A stretch of 64,000 nt of DNA, taken from Ruoffia sp044336205. Its GTDB lineage: Bacteria; Bacillota; Bacilli; Lactobacillales; Aerococcaceae. Where the stretch lies: NCBI GenBank assembly GCA_044336205.1, contig CP172318.1, forward strand, positions 620,001 through 684,000. Direction: 5' to 3'. Positions 16,436 through 26,444 of this stretch are shown piece by piece (positions within the stretch are counted from its first letter, which is position 1; each line of letters starts with the position of its first letter). Under the pieces are notes generated by a model. That model was not told where the DNA came from. It searched no databases and worked only from the letters and a program-made list of their open reading frames with translations. The position numbers and the translations under genes were made by a program.

Positions 16436-18160
16436 ATGAATAAATTAATAGCTCAGATTGAAAAAGCCAAACCATTCTTCGAGAAAATTTCTCGTAATAT
16501 CTATATCCGTGCTATCCGTGATGGTTTCATCGCGGGTATGCCAGTCATTCTATTCTCTAGTATATTTATTCTATTAGCCTATGTACCAAACGCATGGGGA
16601 TTCCATTGGAGTACCGAAGTTGAGAATTTCTTAATGGTACCTTATAACTATTCTATGGGAATTTTAGCTTTCTTTGTGGCTGGGACGACGGCAAAATCAT
16701 TGACCGATTCTATGAATCGAGACATGGAAGCAACGGATCAGATAAACTATATCTCAACCATGCTAGCAACGATGGTAGGTTTCTTGTTAATGGCAGCGGA
16801 TCCTGCCCAAGAAGGTGGATTCTTAACAGAATTCATGGGAACGAAGGGCCTAATCACTGCATTTATCGCTGCATTCGTGACGGTCAATGTTTACAAAGTA
16901 AGTGTGAAGAATAATGTAACGATTCCAATGCCAGAAGAAGTGCCACCAAATATCTCTCAAGTATTCAAAGATTTAATACCTTTTACTTTCTCAGTGGTGA
17001 TTCTTTATGCGGTTTCGTTATTTGTAAGAAGTACTCTGGGCGTGAATGTGGCTGAATCTATTGGTACTTTACTTGCACCTTTATTCCAAGCAGCAGACGG
17101 TTACTTGGGTATTACAATTATCTTTGGTGCGTATGCATTCTTTTGGTTCATTGGGATTCATGGTCCTTCAATTGTTGAGCCGGCTATTGCGGCAATTACC
17201 TATGCAAACATTGATGTGAACTTACAATTACTTCAAGCAGGGGAGCATGCGGATAAGATCTTAACGTCTGGAACACAGATGTTCATTGTCACAATGGGTG
17301 GTACTGGTGCGACGCTTATCGTTCCATTCATGTTTATGTGGCTGACTAAATCGAAGCGTAATAAAGCCATAGGGCGCGCATCTGTAATACCAACATTCTT
17401 TGGGGTGAATGAACCTATCTTATTCGGAGCACCAATCGTCTTGAATCCTATATTCTTTGTGCCATTTATCTTTACACCAATTGCCAATGTGTGGATTTTT
17501 AAATTTTTTATCGATGTATTTGGAATGAATAGTTTTACAACGAACCTACCTTGGACGACACCAGCACCGCTAGGTATTTTATTAGGAACGAACTTCCAGA
17601 TCTTATCCTTTATCCTGGTTGCAGTCTTAATCATCGTGGATGTCTTAATCTATTATCCGTTCGTGAAGGTCTATGACCGTCAGATTCTAGCGGAAGAAGA
17701 GTCAGGTATATCGTCATCTGAAGAATTGAAAGCCAAAGTTGAACAGAACTTTGATACACGTAAAGCTACTGCTATTCTTGAGAAAAGTCAGGTAGAAGAA
17801 ACTACGGCAGCGAAAGAAGAGCCAAAAACAGCAGATAATTTAACAGAACCAACTAATGTACTAGTACTCTGTGCGGGTGGTGGAACGAGTGGTCTTTTAG
17901 CCAATGCCTTGAACAAGGCAGCCAAGGAATATAATAGCCCAATTAAAGCAACAGCCGGAAGCTATGGAGCTCACCGTGAGATACTTCCTCAATATCAATT
18001 TGTTATTCTAGCCCCACAGGTAGCTTCTAACTTTGAGGATATGAAAGCAGAGACGGACAAGTTAGGAATTAAACTGGCTAAGACAGCCGGAGCTGAATAT
18101 ATTGCATTGACGCGTGATGGAGAAGGCGCTTTGGCGTTTGTTGAAGAAAATTTACAATAA
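16436..18160 (+). CDS. lacE: PTS lactose-specific EIICB transporter
   Basis: Encodes 574 residues. N-terminal EIIC domain (about 1-430) with multiple membrane helices and GIHGPSIVEP (substrate region), a charged linker, and a C-terminal EIIB domain with phosphocysteine Cys479 in VLVLCAGGGTSG. Imports lactose and phosphorylates it to lactose 6-phosphate. Starts 9 nt after lacF. The order F-E-G matches Lactococcus and Staphylococcus lac operons. Confidence 0.96.
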   Translation: MNKLIAQIEKAKPFFEKISRNIYIRAIRDGFIAGMPVILFSSIFILLAYVPNAWGFHWSTEVENFLMVPYNYSMGILAFFVAGTTAKSLTDSMNRDMEATDQINYISTMLATMVGFLLMAADPAQEGGFLTEFMGTKGLITAFIAAFVTVNVYKVSVKNNVTIPMPEEVPPNISQVFKDLIPFTFSVVILYAVSLFVRSTLGVNVAESIGTLLAPLFQAADGYLGITIIFGAYAFFWFIGIHGPSIVEPAIAAITYANIDVNLQLLQAGEHADKILTSGTQMFIVTMGGTGATLIVPFMFMWLTKSKRNKAIGRASVIPTFFGVNEPILFGAPIVLNPIFFVPFIFTPIANVWIFKFFIDVFGMNSFTTNLPWTTPAPLGILLGTNFQILSFILVAVLIIVDVLIYYPFVKVYDRQILAEEESGISSSEELKAKVEQNFDTRKATAILEKSQVEETTAAKEEPKTADNLTEPTNVLVLCAGGGTSGLLANALNKAAKEYNSPIKATAGSYGAHREILPQYQFVILAPQVASNFEDMKAETDKLGIKLAKTAGAEYIALTRDGEGALAFVEENLQ

Positions 18161-18177
18161 GGAATCGGGGTTAATTA

Positions 18178-19581
18178 ATGAAAACATTACCAAAGAACTT
18201 TATTTTCGGTGGGGCAACTGCAGCTTATCAAGCAGAAGGAGCCACCAAGACGGATGGCAAGGGACCTGTTGCTTGGGATAAGTATCTGGAGGATAATTAC
18301 TGGTATACTGCGGAACCTGCAAGTGATTTTTACCACAAGTATCCCGTTGATCTTCAGCTTGCGGAAGAGTTTGGTGTGAATGGTATTCGAATTTCTATCG
18401 CTTGGTCACGTATCTTTCCAACAGGGTATGGAGAAGTGAATGCAAAAGGGGTTGAGTATTATCACAATCTATTTAATGAATGCATCAAACGAAATGTTGA
18501 GCCTTTTGTAACTCTCCATCATTTTGATACACCGGAGGCACTCCATTCTAAAGGTGACTTTTTGAACAGAGAGAATATCGATCATTTTGTCGATTATGCA
18601 GATTTTTGTTTTAAAGAATTCACTCAAGTAAAGTACTGGACTACTTTTAATGAAATCGGGCCGATTGGGGATGGGCAATATCTGGTTGGTAAATTCCCAC
18701 CGGGTATCAAGTATGATCTAGCTAAAGTCTTCCAATCACATCATAATATGATGGTTGCCCATGCAAGAGCGGTCAAATTATATAAAGAAGCGGACTATAG
18801 CGGTGAGATAGGTGTAGTGCATGCCTTGCCAACTAAGTATCCTCTAGACCCAGATAACCCTGAAGATGTACGTGCGGCAGAGTTAGAGGATATCATACAT
18901 AATAAATTCATTCTAGATGCGACTTATCTTGGAGAGTATTCTAAGGAAACAATGGATGGTGTGAATCACATACTCGCAGTGAATGGTGGACAATTAGACT
19001 TAAGAGATGAAGACTTTGAAACTTTAAAAGCTGCCAAAGATATGAACGACTTCCTAGGAATTAATTATTACATGAGTGATTGGATGCGCGCCTTTGAAGG
19101 TGAAACAGAGATTACACATAACTCTAAAGGAGATAAAGGTGGATCTAAATATCAGATTAAAGGTGTCGGTCAACGAGAATTTGATGTTGATGTTCCTCGT
19201 ACTGACTGGGATTGGATGATTTACCCTCAGGGCTTGTATGATCAGATTATGCGCGTTAAAAAAGATTATCCGAATTATAAGAAAATCTACATCACAGAGA
19301 ATGGATTGGGCTATAAGGATGACTTTGTTGATGGAACTGTCTATGATGATGCTAGAATTGATTATGTGAAACAACACTTAGAAGCCATTTCAGATGCAAT
19401 ACGAGATGGTGCTGTGGTTGAAGGGCACTTCATCTGGTCTCTCATGGATGTTTTCTCTTGGTCTAATGGCTATGAGAAACGTTATGGTCTGTTCTACGTA
19501 GATTTTGAGACACAAGAACGCTACCCTAAGAAGAGTGCCTATTGGTACAAAGAACTTGCAGCTACTCAAGAAATTAAATAA
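18178..19581 (+). CDS. lacG: 6-phospho-beta-galactosidase LacG
   Basis: Encodes 467 residues of glycoside hydrolase family 1. General acid/base Glu159 in TFNEIGP and nucleophile Glu374 in YITENGLGY are present. Hydrolyses lactose 6-phosphate to glucose and galactose 6-phosphate in the cytoplasm. Last gene of the operon; no lacX follows, and a terminator lies right after the stop. Confidence 0.96.
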   Translation: MKTLPKNFIFGGATAAYQAEGATKTDGKGPVAWDKYLEDNYWYTAEPASDFYHKYPVDLQLAEEFGVNGIRISIAWSRIFPTGYGEVNAKGVEYYHNLFNECIKRNVEPFVTLHHFDTPEALHSKGDFLNRENIDHFVDYADFCFKEFTQVKYWTTFNEIGPIGDGQYLVGKFPPGIKYDLAKVFQSHHNMMVAHARAVKLYKEADYSGEIGVVHALPTKYPLDPDNPEDVRAAELEDIIHNKFILDATYLGEYSKETMDGVNHILAVNGGQLDLRDEDFETLKAAKDMNDFLGINYYMSDWMRAFEGETEITHNSKGDKGGSKYQIKGVGQREFDVDVPRTDWDWMIYPQGLYDQIMRVKKDYPNYKKIYITENGLGYKDDFVDGTVYDDARIDYVKQHLEAISDAIRDGAVVEGHFIWSLMDVFSWSNGYEKRYGLFYVDFETQERYPKKSAYWYKELAATQEIK

Positions 19582-19587
19582 TGACCT

Positions 19588-19617
19588 AAAAGGGAGACTC
19601 GGGTCTTCCTTTTTTTA
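19588..19617 (+). terminator. Rho-independent terminator of the lac operon
   Basis: AAGGGAGAC pairs with GTCTTCCTT followed by seven T. Confidence 0.8.
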
Positions 19618-20170
19618 ATATGTCGATTAAGTAAAATAGAAAGGATAAGGTGTACGGAAGCAAGCATCCGATATAAGGAAATATTGCTATATTATATGTG
19701 GCTAACTTATTTGATTTCTTAATAAAATGTATTAATGATTAATAGAAAGACATTAATGATAAAATTATCATAATGATAAAATTTATAATGGCAGTAAATA
19801 CGCACAATCACCCTATCAAAATCAATTCATAGCTTAAGGTCGACACATGTTTAGTCAGTGACACTACTTAAGAGGAAACGTTAGTTTCGAAGAAGTAGAT
19901 GTCCTACGCATGCACGGTCTTTCCAAGAAGACAAGCAAAATGAGAAAGCTGAGTGGCTGAAATGTTTTATGTTTAATAGTATAATTCATGAGGGAACAAA
20001 GCTACTATATAAACGTTGGTTTAGAAAGCATGTGCACCATGTGAAAAAAATAAGAAAGTTGGATGCTATACATGAAGCAATTTATTAAACATTCTCCCTT
20101 GGCTTTGGCCAAGTTGATGTGTTTATGTGAAAATCACCATTTCTAATAAACATATTGAAAGGGGATACTT
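19618..20170 (+). other. Intergenic region with a possible 39-aa basic ORF
   Basis: No established gene. An open frame with ATG at 19969 ends at 20088 and encodes 39 residues (FNSIIHEGTKLLYKRWFRKH, then VHHVKKIRKLDAIHEAIY), strongly basic and protein-like. It lacks a good binding site, and the frame is open further upstream to about 19880, so it could be the tail of a decayed gene. A short palindrome CTTGGCTTTGGCCAAG lies at about 20098-20114. AAAGGGG precedes cadD. Confidence 0.35.
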
Positions 20171-20773
20171 ATGGAAAAAATTATATCTTCAACATTAGTT
20201 TTTATTTCTACGTCCATCGATTATTTGGTTGTTTTAACGATTCTTTTCTCTACCATGAATACTGGTAAACAACGTTCAATTTATATTGGTCAATATATTG
20301 GAACGGGGTTGCTGGTTGGCTTTAGTCTCATTGCAGCGTACTTCCTGAATTTTATTCCACAAGATTGGGTGATTGGTTTACTTGGTTTACTTCCTTTGAT
20401 TCTGGGGATTCGGTCTATATTCATCGATGAAGATGTAGATGAAAAGGACTTGGAAGAAAAGATGTCGCATAGACAGTCAGAAGTTGCGAGTGTAGTTGCT
20501 CTGACCATTGCTCTTGGTGGAGATAATTTAGGGATTTATATTCCTTACTTTACTGGAATGGCCTTTCATGAAGTCGTGGTTGTGATTCTTGTTTTTATCA
20601 TTGGGATTTTTATCTTATGTTATTTATCCAAACGATTGGCTTCGGTTCCTATGATTGGTGAAGTTGTTGAGCGTTACGAAAAAGTCATCGTACCAGTCGT
20701 TTTCATCGGATTGGGTATTTTTATTCTATTAGAGAATGGTACGATTCAACATCTTTGGTCACTGATTGCATAG
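20171..20773 (+). CDS. cadD: CadD-family cadmium resistance transporter
   Basis: Encodes 200 residues with five to six predicted membrane helices and the family signature blocks: STSIDYLVVLTILFS near residues 13-27, YIGQYIGTG, and VALTIALGGDNLGIYIPYF near 109-127. CadD proteins confer cadmium (sometimes quaternary amine) export or tolerance in staphylococci and streptococci. No cadC/cadX regulator is adjacent. An IS element sits 42 bp downstream. Confidence 0.88.
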   Translation: MEKIISSTLVFISTSIDYLVVLTILFSTMNTGKQRSIYIGQYIGTGLLVGFSLIAAYFLNFIPQDWVIGLLGLLPLILGIRSIFIDEDVDEKDLEEKMSHRQSEVASVVALTIALGGDNLGIYIPYFTGMAFHEVVVVILVFIIGIFILCYLSKRLASVPMIGEVVERYEKVIVPVVFIGLGIFILLENGTIQHLWSLIA

Positions 20774-20814
20774 GATTTTAAGCAACTTCACGGATAGTAG
20801 AATTTATCATTAAA

Positions 20815-22572
20815 ATGAGGCTGGGACAAAAGGTCCTGGATTCTAAAATAAAAGAGAACCTACATTTTCTGTCAAAGAATTTGTAAGTTCTCTTATTTTA
20901 TTACCTTGTTTTTTGCATATTTCTTCAGATTGTTGGCCATCAAGACCAACCCAATGTCTGTTTTTACCTTCGATTTACCCCTTAGGTTAAATCGTGTGAA
21001 TCCTAAATTAGCCTTTATCTGGCCAAAGACTGGCTCAACATCAATCTTTCGTTTGGCAAAGATTGTTGAACCTTCTTTAGATAAAAGCTTTTCTGCTTCT
21101 GTATTTTTCAAAATTTGATACTTCTCATTATAGTAAAGCGCCTTTTGCGGCGCATTCTCTGGATCTGTTGGTTTATAAACCGCTACTTGAGAAGTATAGC
21201 CACTCAATTTATTTCTCCGTTTGGATTGATGGCTGTAGTAATAGATCGTACCGTCTGGGTGCGTAAAGGTCTTTTCTTCTTCATTATAAACCCAATTTCC
21301 TAAGTTTTTATCTGATGTTTTGTGTTTCTTTTTTTGGTCTTTATCAAATCGGTTGTATTTAATAAGATGGTCAATATCATTATCGTCTAAGTAAGTTAAG
21401 TTTTCTTCACTACCGTACCCTGCATCAGCTACAATGCGTTTAGGTCGATGAGGAAAGGTTTCGATAAAAGGTTGTAGCGTCCGTGTATCCGTCGGATTCG
21501 GAAAAACATCATAATGAAGAACAAATTGATTTTCTGTACCAATCTGAATATTATACCCGGCTTTCAACTGACCATTCATCATAGGGTCGTCTTTCATTCG
21601 CATAAACGTCGCATCAGTATCTGTTTTTGAGTAACTGTTTCGACCATCGAACGTCTCAAACTGTTGATGATACTTTCGTTTTCGAGGCAGAAAATCCTGG
21701 CTCACTTTCCGATGATGTTTCTTGAGGCGACGACGAGCTTGTTTACGAGGATCTGGTCCTTTTACAGGATTCTCTTCAATATCTTGTGACAGTTTTTCAA
21801 CTTCTTCTTCAATTAGTTCGGTAATCTCTTGAAGCATAGACTCTTCCAATTCCAACTCTTCATCGTATTGAATACCTGCATCAACCATCGGTTGAATTTC
21901 TTCAAAGTAATATTCACGAGCAGATGTTTTCAGACGTTCCGCAAATCTTTCCGTTGCTTTTCTCCAGACAAAAGTATACTTATTGGCATTGGCTTCAATC
22001 TTCGTCCCATCAATAAAGACATTCTCTAAAGTGATTAGTTTTTCCAATTTTAATTGAATTGTAAATTCGATAAATATATTCTCTAAAAGACGACTACAGT
22101 TGTCAGAAGAACGAAATCGATTAATCGTGCGATAGCTAATCACTTGTTGGGCAACAAGCCATTGCATCGGTAGATTTTCTTCCATCATTTCTTCAATCTT
22201 TCGACCACTAAAAATACCTTTACTGTAAGCATAAAGAAGAGACATGATGAGTGGTTTTGGTGATAGGCAGGACGACCGTCCTGAGTCTCAAAAATTTTAA
22301 AGTAATGATCGTCCAATGAATCGACAAAGTTATAGATAGAAAAAACAATATGGTTGGGATCAATACAAGTAGATAATTCTAATGGAAGTGAAGTTTGATT
22401 CATGTTATAATGTACGTACATAAAAAGCACCCCTTTAATGTTTAGTGTCTATTTACTAATATTATATCAGGGTGCTTTTTGTATGCCTAATTATATATAG
22501 CAAAAACGACGAGAAAATTAGTTAATCTAATTTCTCGTCGTTTTTATTTAGTGGCTTTTGTCCCAGCCTCAT
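20815..22572 (-). mobile_element. IS1182-family insertion sequence
   Basis: About 1.76 kb bounded by an 18-bp inverted repeat, ATGAGGCTGGGACAAAAG at the left and its complement at 22555-22572. It carries one transposase gene on the minus strand. Internal hairpins lie beside both ends: 20846-20902 at the gene's 3' end and 22501-22545 (CGACGAGAAA/TTTCTCGTCG) at the 5' side, which would stop outside transcription. I could not define a target duplication with confidence. Confidence 0.88.
20893..22421 (-). pseudogene. IS1182-family transposase, one-base frameshift
   Basis: From ATG 22421 (after AAGGGG) the N-terminus reads MYVHYNMNQTSLPLELST... to GRPAYHQN, then runs out of frame; the rest (MSLLYAYSKGIFSGRKIEEM onward, ending 20893) continues in the next frame. 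Restoring one C in CACCA near 22265 would give the expected YHPKPLIMSLLYAYSKG. The body has the DDE-type IS1182 features: DGTKIEANANKY, VADAGYGSEEN and the C-terminal FGQIKANLGFTRF. Without frameshifting the element is inactive. Confidence 0.87.
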
Positions 22573-22594
22573 ATAACACAACCGAAACATCAGA

Positions 22595-22645
22595 GAGGCA
22601 CAAAACGATGCAATATCATTTGCATCATTTTGTGTCTCACTTTTA
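22595..22645 (+). terminator. Strong hairpin terminator
   Basis: GAGGCACAAAACGATGCAA pairs with TTGCATCATTTTGTGTCTC (one mismatch), followed by CTTTTATAT. It probably ended the cadD transcript before the IS element inserted. Confidence 0.75.
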
Positions 22646-22770
22646 TATATAGTTTAACAATTATGGACCGCAGCTTTCTTATTCTTTAAATGTGTAATGT
22701 AAGATATACACAAACATTTAAGAAGAAGTTTGGTAATATATGTAAGAAGAGAAAAAAGGAGACATGATTT

Positions 22771-23961
22771 ATGCAACATTCATATAAATATATAATATTA
22801 GGTGGTGGGATGGCTGGTGCCAATGCCGCGATGGAAATTCGTAAAGTTGACCCAGAAGGGACATTATTAATCATCACACAAGAAACTGACAAACCCTACT
22901 ATCGCCCTCCATTAAGTAAAGAATTTTGGACAAACGATGATTATCCTAAAGATAAAATCTTTTATAAGATTGATAAAGATTCATCGATTGATATATTGAC
23001 TGAGACTTCTGCAACAAAAATTAATGCCCAAGAGCAGACAGTTGAAGTCGACAGAGGTGATGTTTATCAATATGATAAGTTGCTTTATGCTATTGGTGGA
23101 ACACCAAAATGGATTGAAGGACCTGAAAGTGAACGAGTTCTTGCCATTCGAAACTTAGAGGACTACCGAGCACTACGTCGACTGACGCATCCAGGAACTA
23201 GTGCAATTATAGTGGGTGGCGGTTGGATTGGTGCGGAATTAGCTGCAGGCTTGAAAGTTAATGATGTAGATGTAACGCTCATATTCCCTAATGAGATATT
23301 AAATGAAAAACGTCTGCCATACATGCTTGCGAAGAAATTCAATCAACGTTTTGTTGACTTAGGAGTTAAGTTAATTAATAAGGCTCGAGCTGATTATTAC
23401 AGTGTTGATGGTGAACAAGTGACCCTTATGTTAGAAGATGGTCGTGAATTCACAGCTGATATACTAATCTTGGGTATAGGAATCCAACCTAATATTGAGT
23501 TAGCTAAAGCTGCCGGATTAGAAGTAGGGAATGGGGTTATTGCTGACCAATACTTACAGTCCTCTAAGCCAAATATCTACGTCGCAGGAGATGTGTTGAG
23601 TTATCCCGATGTGATTATTGGGCGCAATCGTTTCGAGCATGAGGAGCAAGCCGAACTATCTGGACGTACTGCAGGTCGCAATATGACTGGAGCCAAAGAA
23701 GCTTACGATCATGGTGCTCCACTCTCTTATACGGATGTCTTAGATATTTCTATTGAAGGTGTTGGTGAGATGAGCCGTAATCGTGATGATGCGATTATCG
23801 AAGAAGTTGCTGGTGGTTATATTGTTTATTATCTTTTTAAAGATAAGCCATCAGGCATTCTCACTTATAATGTGAAAGTAGATATGAACAAAGCTCGTGA
23901 CATTTTAGCGAATCCACCAGCAACTTCAGCCGAATTATTAGGAATGTTGAAGCCGATTTAA
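22771..23961 (+). CDS. FAD-dependent pyridine nucleotide-disulfide oxidoreductase
   Basis: Encodes 396 residues. FAD-binding GGGMAGANAA starts at residue 11; a second Rossmann motif GGGWIGAELA at 149-158 binds NAD(P)H; IYVAGDV (269-275) is the conserved ATG/GD motif. The lack of a CxxxxC redox pair and the overall length resemble AIF/ferredoxin-reductase-like proteins (rhodocoxin or assimilatory nitrite reductase-like reductases) rather than glutathione reductase. ATG follows AAAGGAG. Partner and substrate cannot be told. Confidence 0.88.
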   Translation: MQHSYKYIILGGGMAGANAAMEIRKVDPEGTLLIITQETDKPYYRPPLSKEFWTNDDYPKDKIFYKIDKDSSIDILTETSATKINAQEQTVEVDRGDVYQYDKLLYAIGGTPKWIEGPESERVLAIRNLEDYRALRRLTHPGTSAIIVGGGWIGAELAAGLKVNDVDVTLIFPNEILNEKRLPYMLAKKFNQRFVDLGVKLINKARADYYSVDGEQVTLMLEDGREFTADILILGIGIQPNIELAKAAGLEVGNGVIADQYLQSSKPNIYVAGDVLSYPDVIIGRNRFEHEEQAELSGRTAGRNMTGAKEAYDHGAPLSYTDVLDISIEGVGEMSRNRDDAIIEEVAGGYIVYYLFKDKPSGILTYNVKVDMNKARDILANPPATSAELLGMLKPI

Positions 23962-24022
23962 AACAAACTAACGTAATTTAGGTCAATAAAATTCAATCAA
24001 TTTTATCAGGAGGCTAGAGAAG

Positions 24023-25027
24023 ATGAAATATACCAAACTAGGTAATACAGATATTGAGATTTCTAAGTTATGTCTTGGTTGTATGGGATTTGGTAAAGCA
24101 GGATTAATGCATGATTGGATATTGGACGAGAAGCAAAGTGAAGCAATTATTAAACACGCTTTAGATTTAGGAATTAACTTTTTTGATACAGCCAATGGAT
24201 ATTCAGAAGGTACGAGTGAAGAATATTTGGGTAAAGCAATAAAGAATAATGTAGCTCGTGATAAAGTTATTCTTGCTTCAAAAGTATATTTCAATGAAGG
24301 TCGTCTTTCGAAAGAAGCCATCCATCGAGAGATTGAAGGAACACTTAAAAGATTGGGGACAGATTACTTAGACCTCTATATTATTCATCGCTTTGACTAT
24401 GTTACGCCGATGGAAGAAACAATGGAAGCACTATATAGTCTGGTTAAAGCTGGGAAAGTAAGAGCATTAGGGGCCTCCGCTATGTATGGTTATCAGTTCC
24501 ATAATATGCAAATCATTGCTCGTGATAATAATTTTACAGCTTTCTCGTCCATGCAAAACCATTATAATTTGTTATATCGAGAAGACGAAAGGGAACTCAT
24601 TCCAATTAGTAAGCAAATGAATGTCTCACTTACACCCTACAGTCCACTGGCGTCTGGACACCTTGCGAGAGCTGAATGGCGATCTGATTCGTTAAGAAGT
24701 AGAACCGACCGTGTTGCCAAGGGCAAATATGACCGCACAGAAAAAGAAGACATGGTCATTGTAAGTAGAGTCAAAGAATTAGCTGAGAAATACAATTGTC
24801 ATATGTCACAAATTGCCTTTGCATGGTTGTGGAAAAAGGGTGTAGTTTCACCAATTGTTGGAGCGACTAAGGCTCATTATCTCGATGATGCCGTCGGCGC
24901 ACTAAGTGTTAAGCTCACTGCAGACGACATGGCTTATCTGGAAGAGAAATATATCCCACACCCAATTATCGGAGCACTTGATAAAAATCCTGATGAAGGT
25001 GTTATTTTAGTGGGTGAGAAAAAATAG
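24023..25027 (+). CDS. Aldo/keto reductase
   Basis: Encodes 334 residues of the (beta/alpha)8 aldo/keto reductase family, NADPH-dependent carbonyl reduction. The catalytic tetrad is present: Asp55 and Tyr60 in FFDTANGY, Lys87 in LASKV and His122 in YIIHRFD; PIVGATK near the C-terminus binds the cofactor. Related to the YajO/PdxI-like group. ATG follows AGGAGG. It lies 61 nt after the FAD oxidoreductase and may be co-transcribed. Substrate unknown. Confidence 0.93.
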   Translation: MKYTKLGNTDIEISKLCLGCMGFGKAGLMHDWILDEKQSEAIIKHALDLGINFFDTANGYSEGTSEEYLGKAIKNNVARDKVILASKVYFNEGRLSKEAIHREIEGTLKRLGTDYLDLYIIHRFDYVTPMEETMEALYSLVKAGKVRALGASAMYGYQFHNMQIIARDNNFTAFSSMQNHYNLLYREDERELIPISKQMNVSLTPYSPLASGHLARAEWRSDSLRSRTDRVAKGKYDRTEKEDMVIVSRVKELAEKYNCHMSQIAFAWLWKKGVVSPIVGATKAHYLDDAVGALSVKLTADDMAYLEEKYIPHPIIGALDKNPDEGVILVGEKK

Positions 25028-25079
25028 ACACTTAAAATAAAATTCCTTACCTAGAAAGTTTAAATAATCACTTTACTTA

Positions 25080-25114
25080 TAAGTCAGTATAATAAATTTA
25101 TACTGGCTTTTTTG
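25080..25114 (+). terminator. Rho-independent terminator
   Basis: AAGTCAGTATAA pairs with TTATACTGGCTT, then TTTTTT. Confidence 0.8.
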
Positions 25115-25147
25115 ACGTGGAATAGAAATTTGTATATATAGTATCTA

Positions 25148-25583
25148 GTTGCGCCATGTACTTGTGTTAGTTGTCGTCCTGTGAGTTAAGTTGCGCCATG
25201 TGCTTGTGTTAGTTGTCGCACTGTGAGTTAAGATGCGTTATGTGCTTGTGTCAGTTGTCGTACTGTGAGTTAAGATGCGCCATGTGCTCATGTTAGTTGT
25301 CGTACTGTGAGTTAAGTTGCGCCATGTGCTTGTGTCAGTTGTCGTCCTGTGAGGTAAGATGCGCCATGTGCTCATGTCAGTTGTCGTCCTGTGAGTTAAG
25401 ATGCGCCATGTACTTGTGTCAGTTGTCGTACTGTGAGTTAAGATGCGCCATGTGCTCATGTTAGTTGTCGTCCTGTGAGATAAGATGCGTCATGTGCTTG
25501 TGTCAGTTGTCGTACTAGGAGCAGAGTTGCGCCATGTGCTTGTGTTAGTTGTCGCACTGTGGGGTAAGTTTCGCCATCTGTCG
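25148..25583. repeat. 42-bp tandem repeat array, about 10 copies
   Basis: Ten full units of exactly 42 bp plus a partial one. A unit begins GTTGCGCCATGTGCTTGTGT and ends with GAGTTAA; units differ at a few sites (GTT/GAT, TTGTG/TCATG, GTCC/GTAC/GCAC). Because 42 is a multiple of three, long spurious open frames arise. The core GTGTTAG-TGTCGT is shared with the array at 29261-30530. Confidence 0.95.
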
Positions 25584-25629
25584 TCTTAGATGTCATCCAA
25601 TTAGTTTTCAATGACTTCTGTATCCTTAA

Positions 25630-25956
25630 ATTGTAATTCAAGGTTATTTCCTTCCAATTGTTCCAGGTTTCGCTACTTTAGTTATTAGTTCCAGTCTCGT
25701 GACTTCTCGGCCAAAACACATAGACTTCACAGTGTGCAGTGAAACGAATATTGAGGGCTTTGAAATGCATGAAAAACAAGCAGAAATAGCTAATACTATA
25801 CCTAAAATTGAGCCTTACGGAAGTTTACTTTCAGTAAATATTAGAAAGTTTGAAGTACTTGGTGTTAAAGAATCATGGGGAAAACAACATCTTAACCTAT
25901 CTGCTAAACCAATGGATGCTGAAGTTAAAATATTAGGTGGTAGTCATTTACTTTAA
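25630..25956 (+). pseudogene. Fragment of an unrecognised gene
   Basis: Open from 25630 with no ATG; a GTG at 25699 would give 85 residues but lacks a binding site. It contains FTVCSETNIEGFEMHEKQAE and ends AKPMDAEVKILGGSHLL. The look is of a real protein C-terminus cut off at the repeat array. I do not recognise the family. Confidence 0.35.
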
Positions 25957-26056
25957 CTCACCTCCCATGTTGCTGTTGCTAGAAATAGTGAACTTTACTT
26001 CAAAGCTAGCTAATAATTAGTCGTCTTAAAACTTTTGATCTTTCTGATTCATAATA

Positions 26057-26099
26057 AAAATCTCAGTACTGTACCTATTGTTACAGTGCTGAGATTTCT
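26057..26099. terminator. Bidirectional terminator
   Basis: AAATCTCAGTACTGTA pairs with TACAGTGCTGAGATTT, flanked by A-rich and T-rich runs on either side, serving the plus-strand fragment and the converging minus-strand gene. Confidence 0.8.
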
Positions 26100-26102
26100 T
26101 AA

Positions 26103-26444
26103 TCATTTGATTTTCTTATAATCTACGTCCGTATATGTAAAGTCAAAAAGTAGATCTACAATGGCATTATACTGTTCCTCGTTCATGCTTTTTTTGAAAC
26201 AATCATGATCATTAATACTCGTATTGTTGTTACAACAAATACATGTCCTTCCTAAATGCGCTCCTTTTTGAGGCCCGTGTCTGCACACTAAAAATATCCA
26301 ATCATGTTCTTTAGGATCCCCAGAATTGAATGTGCGAAATCTCAAATGCGGCGTGATATCCAATTTGTCTAAACCTTCTAAAAATTCATTCAAACTAACT
26401 TTCTTTTCTGATAACAATCTAACCACTCCTGTTATTTTATTCAA
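26103..26444 (-). CDS. Small protein of unknown function with Cys/His cluster
   Basis: Up to 113 residues with a TTG start at 26444 overlapping the stop of an upstream frame; a second TTG at residue 10 has a better site (AGGAGTGG). The middle part holds C-R-H-G...H-L-G-R-T-C-I-C-C...H-D-C, which could bind zinc. No family recognised. It is the second of two minus-strand frames, the first of which has no start, so this may be part of a damaged cassette. Confidence 0.45.
   Translation of the reverse strand: MNKITGVVRLLSEKKVSLNEFLEGLDKLDITPHLRFRTFNSGDPKEHDWIFLVCRHGPQKGAHLGRTCICCNNNTSINDHDCFKKSMNEEQYNAIVDLLFDFTYTDVDYKKIK

Noticed and set aside
22240..22275. Programmed frameshifting in the IS1182 transposase
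   Set aside because: The junction lacks a canonical slippery heptamer, and members of this family are, as far as I know, single-frame. A one-base deletion explains it better.
25148..25583. CRISPR array
   Set aside because: Units follow each other without unique spacers; the whole 42 bp is conserved and no cas gene is near. The same holds for the other two arrays.
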